From Nocardioides baculatus (lineage in GTDB: Bacteria; Actinomycetota; Actinomycetes; Propionibacteriales; Nocardioidaceae): DNA of 64,000 nucleotides. Position numbers and translations under genes: made by a program. This document shows, in pieces, positions 16,377 to 24,789 of the stretch. Position 1 is the first letter of the stretch; every line of letters begins with the position of its first letter. The notes under the pieces were generated by a model. That model searched no databases, was not told the DNA's origin, and saw only the letters and a program-made list of their open reading frames with translations. Location of the stretch: NCBI RefSeq assembly GCF_016735675.1, contig NZ_JAERSG010000005.1:310001-374000 (forward strand), written 5' to 3'.

Positions 16377-17813
16377 ATGGACAACCTCACCGTCATCGTC
16401 CTCGCCGCAGGCGGCGGCACCCGCATGAAGTCGAAGACCATGAAGGTGCTGCACCCCATCGCCGGCCGCTCCATGATCGGCCACGTGCTCCGGGCCGTGG
16501 AGGCGGTCGATCCGACCCGCGTCGTGGCGGTCGTCGGCCACCAGCGTGAGCAGGTCGGGCCGCACATCACCGAGCTGCTGCCGACGGCGGTGCTGGCGGT
16601 CCAGGAGAAGCAGGAGGGCACCGGCCACGCCGTACGCATCGCGATGGAGGCCGCGGGCGCGACCACCGGGACGGTCATCGTGGCCGCCGGCGACACCCCG
16701 CTGCTGGAGGGGGAGTCGCTGCTGGCGTTCGCCACCGAGCACGAGGCTGCGCAGCGGGCCGTGAGCATCCTGAGCGGCCGGGTGCCGAACCCCTTCGGCT
16801 ACGGCCGGATCATCCGCAACGCCGAGGGCGACGTCGAGGCGATCGTCGAGGAGAAGGAGGCGACCCCCGAGCAGCAGGCGATCGACGAGATCAACTCGGG
16901 GATCCTCGCATTCGACGCCGAGTTCCTCGTCTCGGCGCTGCCGCGGATCACCAACGACAACGCCAAGGGCGAGTACTACCTCACCGACGCCGTCGGCCTG
17001 GCTCGACAGGACGGCCTGACCGTCGGCGCGCACCTCATCGACGACGTCGCGCAGACCGAGGGCGCCAACGACCGCGCCCAGCTCGCCGAGCTCGGCAAGG
17101 AGCTCAACCGCCGCATCGTCACGCGCTGGATGAAGGACGGCGTCACCGTGATGGACCCGGCCACGACGTGGATCGAGGCCGACGTGGTGATCGAGCCGGA
17201 CGCCACGATCCTGCCCGGCACCCAGCTCCTCGGCGCGACCGTCGTGCGCGAGGACGCGGTGGTCGGCCCCGACACCACGCTCAAGGACTGCGAGATCGGC
17301 GCCGGCGCCCGCGTCGTACGCACGCACGGGGAGCTCGCCGTCATCGGCGACCGGGCCACCGTCGGCCCGTTCGCCTACCTCCGCCCCGGCACGCAGCTCG
17401 GGGTCGGCGGCAAGATCGGCTCCTTCGTGGAGACCAAGAACGCGCAGATCGGCGACGGCGCCAAGGTCCCGCACCTGTCGTACGTCGGTGACGCGGAGAT
17501 CGGCGAGGGCACCAACATCGGCGCCGGCACGATCTTCGCCAACTACGACGGCGTGGCCAAGCACCGCACGACCATCGGTCGCCACGCCAAGACGGGCTCC
17601 CACAACACCTTCGTCGCGCCGGTCTCGATCGGGGACGGTGCGGGCACCGCCGGCGGCACCGTCGTACGCCGCAACGTGCCGCCGGGCGCGCTCGCCGTGA
17701 GCAGTGCGCCGCAGCGCAACCTCGAGGGCTGGACCGAGTCGAAGCGGGCCGGCACGGCGCAGGCCGACGCCGCGCGTCAGGCGCGTGAACAGCAGGAGAC
17801 GACCGAGGGCTGA
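16377..17813 (+). CDS. glmU: Bifunctional GlmU: GlcNAc-1-P uridyltransferase / GlcN-1-P acetyltransferase
   Basis: 478 aa. The N-terminal pyrophosphorylase domain starts with LAAGGGTRMKSKTMKVLH; the usual Pro before the catalytic Lys is Met here. QEGTGHAV and AAGDTPLL follow. From about residue 255 the left-handed beta-helix of hexapeptide repeats carries the acetyltransferase, with RPGTQLGVGGKIGSFVETKN and YDGVAKHRTTIG. It makes UDP-GlcNAc for peptidoglycan. The C-terminal tail (residues about 455-478) is charged and Gln-rich. prs follows 99 bases later, the usual actinobacterial order. Confidence 0.97.
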   Translation: MDNLTVIVLAAGGGTRMKSKTMKVLHPIAGRSMIGHVLRAVEAVDPTRVVAVVGHQREQVGPHITELLPTAVLAVQEKQEGTGHAVRIAMEAAGATTGTVIVAAGDTPLLEGESLLAFATEHEAAQRAVSILSGRVPNPFGYGRIIRNAEGDVEAIVEEKEATPEQQAIDEINSGILAFDAEFLVSALPRITNDNAKGEYYLTDAVGLARQDGLTVGAHLIDDVAQTEGANDRAQLAELGKELNRRIVTRWMKDGVTVMDPATTWIEADVVIEPDATILPGTQLLGATVVREDAVVGPDTTLKDCEIGAGARVVRTHGELAVIGDRATVGPFAYLRPGTQLGVGGKIGSFVETKNAQIGDGAKVPHLSYVGDAEIGEGTNIGAGTIFANYDGVAKHRTTIGRHAKTGSHNTFVAPVSIGDGAGTAGGTVVRRNVPPGALAVSSAPQRNLEGWTESKRAGTAQADAARQAREQQETTEG

Positions 17814-17912
17814 CCCGGGGTTTCGCCCGACCGGCTGGTGGGTGAGAATCAGGACCAGCACCTCCGAACGAGCCGTCCACCCCCAGGCACCAGAACGAGG
17901 AGTCGCGTCGTC

Positions 17913-18893
17913 GTGACCGGAATGAAGAAGACCACCGAGAAGAACCTGATGGTCTTCAGCGGACGGGCCTATCCCGAGCTCGCCGAGGAGGTCGCCGACC
18001 TCCTCGAGTGCGGGCTCGTGCCGCAGGACGCGCGAGCCTTCGCCAACGGCGAGCTCTACGTCCGCTACGAGGAGTCCGTGCGGGGGTGCGACGCCTTCGT
18101 GATCCAGAGCCACACCGCTCCGATCAACGAGTGGATCATGGAGCACCTGATCATGGTCGACGCCCTCAAGCGGGCCTCGGCCAAGCGGATCACGGTCGTC
18201 ATGCCGTTCTACGGCTACGCCCGCCAGGACAAGAAGCACCGCGGCCGTGAGCCGATCTCGGCGCGGCTGATGGCCGACCTCTTCAAGACCGCCGGCGCCG
18301 ACCGGCTGATCACGGTCGACCTGCACGCCGACCAGATCCAGGGATTCTTCGACGGCCCCGTCGACCACCTGATGGCACTGCCGATCCTCACCGACTACGT
18401 CAAGGAGAAGTACGGCGACCAGGAGCTGGCCGTCGTCTCCCCGGACGCCGGCCGGATCAAGGTCGCCGAGCGCTGGTCGGCCCGCCTCGGCGGCGTGCCC
18501 CTCGCATTCATCCACAAGTCCCGTCGCATCGACGTCGCCAACGAGGTCGTCGCCAACCGGGTCGTGGGTGAGGTGGAGGGCAAGATCTGCATCCTCACCG
18601 ACGACATGATCGACACCGGCGGCACGATCGTGAAGGCCGCGGAGGCCTGCATGGCCGACGGCGCGGCCGGCGTGATCATCGCCGCGACCCACCCGATCCT
18701 CTCCGACCCCGCGGTCGACCGGCTGAAGAACTCCACGGCCATGGAGGTCGTGGTCACCAACACGCTCCCGATCCCGGCGGACAAGCAGTTCGACAAGCTC
18801 ACGACCCTCTCGATCGCCCCGCTGCTGAGCCGGGCGATCCGCGAGGTCTTCGAGGACGGCTCCGTCACCTCCATGTTCGACGGTCACGCGTAG
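17913..18893 (+). CDS. prs: Ribose-phosphate pyrophosphokinase (PRPP synthetase)
   Basis: 326 aa from GTG 17913, with GAGGAG about 11 bases upstream; ATG 17922 is the alternative. Conserved parts: FANGELYVRYEESVRG, the ATP-binding YGYARQDKKHRGREPIS loop, the metal site DLHADQIQGFFD and the PRPP loop DDMIDTGGTI. It makes PRPP from ribose 5-phosphate and ATP for nucleotide, His and Trp synthesis. Downstream of glmU, probably in one transcript. Confidence 0.97.
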   Translation: MTGMKKTTEKNLMVFSGRAYPELAEEVADLLECGLVPQDARAFANGELYVRYEESVRGCDAFVIQSHTAPINEWIMEHLIMVDALKRASAKRITVVMPFYGYARQDKKHRGREPISARLMADLFKTAGADRLITVDLHADQIQGFFDGPVDHLMALPILTDYVKEKYGDQELAVVSPDAGRIKVAERWSARLGGVPLAFIHKSRRIDVANEVVANRVVGEVEGKICILTDDMIDTGGTIVKAAEACMADGAAGVIIAATHPILSDPAVDRLKNSTAMEVVVTNTLPIPADKQFDKLTTLSIAPLLSRAIREVFEDGSVTSMFDGHA

Positions 18894-19014
18894 GCACCCT
18901 GCGAGGAACGAGCTGCGGTGCCGCGACGCGGGAGATCGAGCAAGCCCCGCGGGTGAGCCTGCGAACCCGCGACGGGCGCGTCGAGATTCGCGTGACCGAT
19001 GAGGGCGGGCCGCG

Positions 19015-20682
19015 TCAGCCGACGAGGTCCTTGACGTCCACCTCGTGCAGCCGGTCGCGGTAGCGCCACCACCACGAGTGGAGCAGGCTGATGGCCTCCA
19101 TGCCGAGCCGCAGGTCGGGGGAGAGCTCGCCCCGCGTGGGTGAGCGCAGCCAGTCGCGGAGGTCAGGCGAGACCAGGCCCCGCAACGGGCCGCGGGCGAT
19201 CCGCCTGCGGTGGGCCTCGACGGCCGGGTCGGAACGCCACACCCGCGGCAGGTGCGGCGCCTGCCGCTCCGCGGTGGCGGTGGAGGGCATCCGGCCGATG
19301 TGCGGGGCCAGGACGTCGAACGTCGCAACGTAGAGGTGGTCGAGCTCGCGAGCTTCGGAGGTCGCGGCGAGCGAGGCCACCGCGAAGTCGTTGCTGATCG
19401 CCGGCGCCACCACCGAGGCGCGCTGGCCGAGGAGCCCGGTGGCGTACGACGCCACGCCCCGGACCGTGCGGGTGCGGTAGAAGGTCAGGCGGGTCTGCTC
19501 CTGGGCTCCGTGGAACTGCTCGGCGACGCTGAGGAAGAGAGTCCGGGCCCGGTCCTCGACCGGCCCGTGCAGGTGGTCGGCCAGTGCCAGGTGGCCACGG
19601 CCGTAGCGGCGCATGCTGTCGAAGAGCGCCAGGCTGGCCCGGGCCGGGTCGGCCCGTTCGAGGGTCTCCGGGAGGAAGAAGCGCGTGCCCTGCCCGAGCA
19701 TCGTGTCCATGGCGAGCCCGTCGGAGATCGGCAGGTCCTGGCGCGCGACGTAGCGGGACAGGGGCACCAGCCAGGCGTGGTCGACGAACTGGTGCTCCAC
19801 CAATCGGGCGCGTGCCTGCCAGCTGGCCGGGTAGTCGTCGGGGTCGGCGGCGAGGCGCCCCTGCTCGAGCCCGAGCGCCTCGGCGACCGGTCGGGCCAGG
19901 TCCTCCTCGTGCGTGTCCCCCTCGTCGTCGGCGACGCTGACCGCCCGGGCAGCGAGACCCGCCTCGGCGAACGCGCAGGCCAGCATCCGCGAGTCCCGGC
20001 CGCCGCTGAGCGGCACGAGCACGGGACGGCCCACCGCCTCGACGGTCTCGCGGAGGCTCTGGGCCAGGGCGGCGCCGGCCTCGCGGCGGTCGAGGTGCTG
20101 CTCGACGTGGGCCCACGGCCACGGTGGTGACTCGACGAGGGTCCGGCCGCGGCGCACGGCCAGGGTCGCGTACGGCTCCAGGCGGCGGACCTCGGCGAAC
20201 GGCGTACGGTCCGCGGCGGGGAAGCGGACCGCGATGATCGAGGCCCAGGCGTCCCAGTCGATGGAGAGCAGGCGCGGCGAGGTCTGCACGAGGGGATCGA
20301 TGCGCGAGGCGAAGTAGAGCGCGTCCCCGTCGACCATCCAGTAGACGGCACCGATGCCGTTGATGGAGGAGTGCAGCCGGCGGTGCCGGCCGTCGAGCAC
20401 CAGGCCGCACGCCCCGGCGGTCGACGCCTCCTCCCAGGTCGTCGCCCCGGGCCGCCACGGCACGCCCTCGATCCAGCCGAGCCCCTGCTGCCCGCGGTAT
20501 CCCCACCGCAGCGGCTCGCGGTCCATGGCCAGCGCCGAGGTCCGGTCCTCGTGGCGGAGCCGGACGTCGTCGCCGCCGAGGGCCGTCGCCATCCGCCGGA
20601 CGCGCTCACGGTCGTAGCGGCCGAGCGCGCCGCAGACCAGTGGGCCTCGATGTCCGCCGAAGGTGGTCCCGTCCTGGGCCAT
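19015..20682 (-). CDS. Asparagine-synthetase-like protein without the amidotransferase Cys
   Basis: 555 aa. The C-terminal half is an AsnB-type synthetase domain with the ATP-pyrophosphatase loop VPLSGGRDSRML (about residue 230). The N-terminus begins MAQDGTTFGG, so the Cys-2 nucleophile of class II amidotransferases is absent and glutamine hydrolysis is not expected. Related Cys-less enzymes make amide or lactam bonds (beta-lactam synthetase, lasso-peptide cyclase), but no precursor peptide or partner gene is seen here. The ATG shares one base with the pepN stop (TGATG), so it is coupled to aminopeptidase N. True substrate unknown. Confidence 0.75.
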   Translation of the reverse strand: MAQDGTTFGGHRGPLVCGALGRYDRERVRRMATALGGDDVRLRHEDRTSALAMDREPLRWGYRGQQGLGWIEGVPWRPGATTWEEASTAGACGLVLDGRHRRLHSSINGIGAVYWMVDGDALYFASRIDPLVQTSPRLLSIDWDAWASIIAVRFPAADRTPFAEVRRLEPYATLAVRRGRTLVESPPWPWAHVEQHLDRREAGAALAQSLRETVEAVGRPVLVPLSGGRDSRMLACAFAEAGLAARAVSVADDEGDTHEEDLARPVAEALGLEQGRLAADPDDYPASWQARARLVEHQFVDHAWLVPLSRYVARQDLPISDGLAMDTMLGQGTRFFLPETLERADPARASLALFDSMRRYGRGHLALADHLHGPVEDRARTLFLSVAEQFHGAQEQTRLTFYRTRTVRGVASYATGLLGQRASVVAPAISNDFAVASLAATSEARELDHLYVATFDVLAPHIGRMPSTATAERQAPHLPRVWRSDPAVEAHRRRIARGPLRGLVSPDLRDWLRSPTRGELSPDLRLGMEAISLLHSWWWRYRDRLHEVDVKDLVG

Positions 20683-23102
20683 CAGGACGGGGTCGTCAGG
20701 GTCCGGTCGAGGTCGTCCAGGGCGTCGTTCCACGAGCGGGCCAGCACCGTCGGCACGTCACCGGTCTCGAGGGCGGAGGCGACCGCGGCGCGCAGCTCGC
20801 GGCGTACGTCCTCGGTGAGGGGCAGTCGTGGGAAGGCGTCGCCGATGAGGTCGCCCATCGCCTGGCCGGAGCGCTGCGCCAGGGCAAGGCCCTCGGAGAC
20901 GTAGCGGGTCAGGTAGGGGCGGAGCAGGTCGGCCTGCTCCCAGCCCCAGAAGCCGGCGCCGACGGCGTCGAGCTCGTGGTTGCCCAGCTCGCCGCTCATC
21001 AGCCGCCCCCATGTCTCGGCCTTGGCGGCCTCGGTCGGGACCAGCGCCCGCGCCGTCAGGGCCGCGTGGTGGCCGGAGACCGACTTGTCGCGCTCGGCCT
21101 CCGCGTCGATGTACGACGGCTCGCCCAGCTCGGCGAGCCGCTGGACGGCGGCCCAGCGCACGCCCGGGTCGACGTCGTCCTGGCCGAGCCAGTCGACGAG
21201 GCGCTCCCGGTCCGAGCTGAGCCGGGCGAAGACCCGCGACGCACCGGGCGCGAGCGCCGGGTCGCCGCCGTCGGTGGCCTCGCGAGCGATGTCGGCGATC
21301 ACGGCCAAGTGGCCCGCGACCTCGTCCGGCGCGGCGTAGCGACGGGTGATCGTCTGGAGGTTGCGCATCACGCCCTCGAAGACCAGCGGGTGCGTCTCCG
21401 GGCGCAGGTGCCGGTCGGCCAGCGCGATCAGCTCGCCGACGCCGATGACCTTCGACTCGGTGAGGTCGACGGCCGTCCACCACAGCACCGCGCGGGTGAG
21501 CTGGGACTCGACCGACGACAGGCCGGCGGTGATGGCGCTCCACGACTGCTCGTCGGGGCGGATCACCGCGAAGGTCTCGTCGCCGGAGTTGGGCACCACG
21601 ACCCGCCCGGCGAACTCCTCGAGCCGCACCGGCTCGTCGCCGAGCTGCACGTCGCGGGAGTCGACCAGCTGCATCGCGTCGTCGTACGCCGACACGGTGA
21701 GGCGGTGGGGCCGCGAGCCCTCACGGGTGAGGACCGGGACGTCGCCGTCGCGCGTGACGACGAGCGTGTCGAAGCCCGTCGTGCGCAGCCAGGCCTTGGC
21801 CCACGCGCGTACGTCGTGCTCGCTCTCGGAGTCGAGCGAGTCGAGGAAGTCGGCGAGGTCGGCGTTGCCGAAGGCGTGGGTCGTGAGGTGCTTGTTGACC
21901 CCGGCGAGGAAGTCCTCCTCGCCGAGCCAGTGGCCGAGCTGGGAGAGCGAGGCGTTGCCCTTGGCGTAGGTGATCATGTCCGCGTTGGCGAAGGCCGCAT
22001 CCGCATCGAGGACGTTGTCCTCGTCCTCGGCGATGGGGTGCGAGGAACGGCGTCGGTCCGCGCGATAGCCGGTCGGCTTGCGGGTGATGGCGGCCGAGGT
22101 CCAGGCATCCGTGTAGCCGGCGGCCACGCCCGCGACGTCGTAGCCCATGAAGTCGGCGAACGACTCGTTGAGCCAGATGTCGTTCCACCACTTCATCGTC
22201 ACCAGGTCGCCGAACCACATGTGCGCCATCTCGTGGGCGATCGTCGAGGCGACCCACTCGCGCTCGAGCTCCGTGGGCGTGCCCTGCTTGAGCGCCTCGT
22301 CGCGGTAGACCACGCAGCCGGGGAACTCCATCGCGCCCCAGTTGAGCCCGGGCGCGAAGACCTGCTGGAAGTCGGCGTAGGGGTACTCCGGCTCGAAGAT
22401 CGACGTGTAGTGCTGGAAGCACGTGCTGGTGATCCGCTTGAGCTCGTCGGCGTCGCGGCGCAGCTCGCGCTCCTGCGACGCGCGGGCGTGCCAGCCGAAG
22501 GGCAGCGTGCCGCCCGGCGCGGGGGCGTAGGGCTCGTCCCACGTCACCGAGACCCACGGGCCGCCGACGAGGGTGAAGAGGTACGACGAGAACGGCGGCG
22601 TCGTCGTGAACGTCCAGGTGTCACCCTCCCGGCTCTCCAGCGCGCCGTTGGCCACCACGGTCCAGTGCGAGGGCGCGGTGACCGAGAGCGCGAACGTCGA
22701 CTTGATGTCGGGCTGGTCGAAGCAGGGGATCACCTTCTGCGTGATGTCCATCGACGTGTGTGCGCAGACGTAGCGCTCACCGTCCGCGGGGTCGATCGTC
22801 TCGGTCATCCCGTCGCCGTCGTGGACGTAGGGCATCCGCGCGGTGATGCGGACCTCGTTGGTCTCGGCCAGGTCGGTCAGCGCGATCCGCCCGTCGGCGT
22901 ACGGCGCCGGCTCGCCGTCGAGCGTCACGTCGGTCCCGCCGTGGAGCTCGAGGAACGACGAGGCCCCCGGCTGCGTGCAGCGGAACGAGATGGTCGCCTC
23001 GACCCCGAAGTCCTCGGTGGAGGTGAGGTCGAGGTGGACCACGGTGTGGACGTCGGTCAGCAGGACGGCGCGCTCGCGCGCCTCGGGGAGCATCAGGGGC
23101 AC
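20682..23102 (-). CDS. pepN: Aminopeptidase N (M1 family zinc metallopeptidase)
   Basis: 806 aa. The zinc site is HEMAH (about residue 290) with the second Glu in WLNESFADF, and the exopeptidase signature appears as GAMEF instead of GAMEN. The N-terminal beta domain and C-terminal helical ERAP1-like domain bring it near the usual length. It removes N-terminal residues from peptides in the cytoplasm. Start GTG 23102 is preferred because TAGGGT lies 6 bases upstream; ATG 23093 is the alternative. It is the first gene of an operon with the AsnB-like gene. Confidence 0.95.
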   Translation of the reverse strand: MPLMLPEARERAVLLTDVHTVVHLDLTSTEDFGVEATISFRCTQPGASSFLELHGGTDVTLDGEPAPYADGRIALTDLAETNEVRITARMPYVHDGDGMTETIDPADGERYVCAHTSMDITQKVIPCFDQPDIKSTFALSVTAPSHWTVVANGALESREGDTWTFTTTPPFSSYLFTLVGGPWVSVTWDEPYAPAPGGTLPFGWHARASQERELRRDADELKRITSTCFQHYTSIFEPEYPYADFQQVFAPGLNWGAMEFPGCVVYRDEALKQGTPTELEREWVASTIAHEMAHMWFGDLVTMKWWNDIWLNESFADFMGYDVAGVAAGYTDAWTSAAITRKPTGYRADRRRSSHPIAEDEDNVLDADAAFANADMITYAKGNASLSQLGHWLGEEDFLAGVNKHLTTHAFGNADLADFLDSLDSESEHDVRAWAKAWLRTTGFDTLVVTRDGDVPVLTREGSRPHRLTVSAYDDAMQLVDSRDVQLGDEPVRLEEFAGRVVVPNSGDETFAVIRPDEQSWSAITAGLSSVESQLTRAVLWWTAVDLTESKVIGVGELIALADRHLRPETHPLVFEGVMRNLQTITRRYAAPDEVAGHLAVIADIAREATDGGDPALAPGASRVFARLSSDRERLVDWLGQDDVDPGVRWAAVQRLAELGEPSYIDAEAERDKSVSGHHAALTARALVPTEAAKAETWGRLMSGELGNHELDAVGAGFWGWEQADLLRPYLTRYVSEGLALAQRSGQAMGDLIGDAFPRLPLTEDVRRELRAAVASALETGDVPTVLARSWNDALDDLDRTLTTPS

Positions 23103-23108
23103 CCGGCC

Positions 23109-23114
23109 ACCCTA
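23109..23114 (-). promoter_or_regulatory. -10 hexamer TAGGGT of pepN (leaderless)
   Basis: Minus-strand TAGGGT ends 6 bases before GTG 23102. Confidence 0.5.
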
Positions 23115-23169
23115 GGGGGACGACCTCGGGGCAGGCACCGGGGATTCGACCGGGCCGTCCGGTGCGGCG

Positions 23170-23175
23170 TAGAGT
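23170..23175 (+). promoter_or_regulatory. -10 hexamer TAGAGT, candidate rplY promoter
   Basis: TAGAGT would place the start of transcription near 23183, giving rplY a leader of about 150 bases, unlike the leaderless neighbours. Confidence 0.4.
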
Positions 23176-23252
23176 TCCGGGGTTGCCTCGGCGAGGGAGC
23201 CCGCACGAACGAGACGGGACTCCGTGATCGACTGGGCCGGTCAGTTCCACTG

Positions 23253-23280
23253 CGCCGCGCTCACGATCCGGAGCGCGGCG
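23253..23280 (+). promoter_or_regulatory. Hairpin in the rplY leader
   Basis: Perfect 10-bp inverted repeat CGCCGCGCTC (23253-23262) / GAGCGCGGCG (23271-23280) with an 8-base loop, about 55 bases before the rplY start. A place for autogenous or stress control of L25; this is inference. Confidence 0.4.
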
Positions 23281-23333
23281 TTCGTCGTCTCCGGCCCCGA
23301 GGCCCCCCGAACCCCGACCCGTCTGGAGAAACC

Positions 23334-24035
23334 ATGTCTGCCCCCGAGAAGATCGCCGCCGAGGCCCGCACCGAGTTCGGCAAGGGTGCCGCCCGCCGCA
23401 TCCGTCGCGACAACAAGATCCCCGCCGTCATCTACGGCCACGGCAACGAGCCCGTCCACGTGATCCTCCCGGGTCACCAGACGATGATGGCCCTCAAGCA
23501 CGGTGGCGCCAACGCGCTCCTGTCGCTCGAGATCGACGGTTCCGAGCAGCTCGCGCTGACCAAGGACGTCCAGGTCGACCCGATCCGCCGCGTCATCGAG
23601 CACCTCGACTTCGTCGCCGTCATCCGCGGCGAGAAGGTCACCGTCGACGTCCCGATCCACGTCGTGGGCGAGGCCGGCCCCGACACGCTGGTCGTCAACG
23701 AGAACACCGTCGTCTCGGTCGAGGCCGAGGCCACCCACATCCCCGAGTTCTTCGAGGTCTCGGTCGAGGGCCTGCCCGCCGGCACCCAGATCCTGGCCAA
23801 GGAGCTCGACCTCCCGTCGGGCACCACGCTGCTCGCCGACGAAGAGCTCCTCATCGTCAACGTGACCGAGCAGATGTCCGCCGAGGCCCTCGAGGCCGAG
23901 CTGGAGGAGGCCGAGGCCGACCTCGGCATCGAGCACGACCCGTCCGACGAGGAGATCGCCGAGGCGCAGACCGAGGCTAAGGCCGAGGACGCTGCACAGG
24001 AGTCCGGCTCCGAGGGCGACTCCGACTCCGAGTGA
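23334..24035 (+). CDS. rplY: 50S ribosomal protein L25/general stress protein Ctc
   Basis: 233 aa, the long CTC form: an N-terminal 5S rRNA-binding L25 domain (TEFGKGAARRIRRDNKIPAVIYG) and a TL5-type beta domain (residues about 95-190), followed by an acidic tail rich in Glu and Ala. GGAGAA precedes the ATG by about 3-8 bases. It binds 5S rRNA in the large subunit. pth follows after a large inverted repeat, the common actinobacterial order. Confidence 0.96.
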   Translation: MSAPEKIAAEARTEFGKGAARRIRRDNKIPAVIYGHGNEPVHVILPGHQTMMALKHGGANALLSLEIDGSEQLALTKDVQVDPIRRVIEHLDFVAVIRGEKVTVDVPIHVVGEAGPDTLVVNENTVVSVEAEATHIPEFFEVSVEGLPAGTQILAKELDLPSGTTLLADEELLIVNVTEQMSAEALEAELEEAEADLGIEHDPSDEEIAEAQTEAKAEDAAQESGSEGDSDSE

Positions 24036-24049
24036 CCTCCGGCGTCCCG

Positions 24050-24151
24050 TGGTGATGCTTCACCACGGGATGTCGATGAATGGGCACTTCCCACGGTCGA
24101 TCGACCGAGGGAAGTGCCCATTCGCCTACGCACCATGGTGAAGCACCACCA
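24050..24151. repeat. Large nested inverted repeat (element 4)
   Basis: Three symmetrical layers. The outer arms 24050-24065 and 24136-24151 pair over 16 bp with one mismatch (core TGCTTCACCA / TGGTGAAGCA). The middle arms GAATGGGCACTTCCC (24078-24092) and 24109-24123 pair perfectly over 15 bp. The centre is a 14-bp palindrome CGGTCGATCGACCG (24094-24107). It sits between rplY and pth. Confidence 0.85.
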
Positions 24152-24166
24152 CCGAGGACTGGAAGG

Positions 24167-24769
24167 ATGGACGGCGTGAGCGACGTACCCACCTCGGACG
24201 TCTGGCTGGTGGTCGGCCTCGGCAACCCCGGACCGGGCTACGCCGGGCACCGCCACAACATCGGCTACCTGGTCAACGACGAGCTGGCGAGCCGGATGGG
24301 CTCGCCGTTCAGGTCGCACAAGACCGGTCGCGCGGACGTCGTCGAGGGCCGGCTCTCGATCGGCGGTCCCCGTGTGGTGCTCGCGCGCGGCCGGGGCTAC
24401 ATGAACGAGTCGGGCGGGCCGGTCAAGGCGCTCGCCACGTTCTACAAGGTGGCTCCCGACCACATCGTCGCGATCCACGACGAGCTCGACATCGCCTTCG
24501 GCACGCTCCGGATCAAGCTCGGTGGCGGCGACAACGGCCACAACGGCCTCAAGTCGATGCGCTCCTCCCTGGGCACCGGTGACTTCTACCGCGTCCGCGC
24601 GGGCATCGGCCGGCCGCCGGGGCGCCAGGACGTCGCCGACTTCGTGCTGTCCAACTACTCCACGGTCGAGCGCAAGGAGCTGCCGTTCCAGGTCGGCGAC
24701 GCCGCCGACGCGGTCGAGTCGCTGATCACCGACGGCCTCGAGAAGACCCAGCAGCGCTTCAACTCCTGA
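24167..24769 (+). CDS. pth: Peptidyl-tRNA hydrolase
   Basis: 200 aa from ATG 24167; GTG 24176 with GGAAGG nine bases upstream is an equal alternative. Signature GLGNPGPGYAGHRHNIGY contains the catalytic His, with conserved Asn in RGYMNESG, catalytic Asp in HDELDI and GDNGHNGLKS. It frees tRNA from prematurely released peptidyl-tRNA. The stop overlaps a possible ATG of the next gene (TGATG), but a separate leaderless start exists for that gene. Confidence 0.95.
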   Translation: MDGVSDVPTSDVWLVVGLGNPGPGYAGHRHNIGYLVNDELASRMGSPFRSHKTGRADVVEGRLSIGGPRVVLARGRGYMNESGGPVKALATFYKVAPDHIVAIHDELDIAFGTLRIKLGGGDNGHNGLKSMRSSLGTGDFYRVRAGIGRPPGRQDVADFVLSNYSTVERKELPFQVGDAADAVESLITDGLEKTQQRFNS

Positions 24770-24776
24770 TGCTCAA

Positions 24777-24782
24777 TAGGCT
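24777..24782 (+). promoter_or_regulatory. -10 hexamer TAGGCT of cysQ (leaderless)
   Basis: TAGGCT ends 7 bases before ATG 24790 and argues against the ATG at 24769. Confidence 0.5.
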
Positions 24783-24789
24783 GGCCGTC

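Noticed and set aside
18894..19014. Possible regulatory RNA or repeat between prs and the AsnB-like gene
   Set aside because: GC-rich with scattered short self-complementary words only; no long stem, ORF or promoter signal found.
24769..24789. ATG at 24769 as the cysQ start
   Set aside because: It would use the pth stop overlap, but TAGGCT placed 7 bases before ATG 24790 and the family N-terminus favour the latter.
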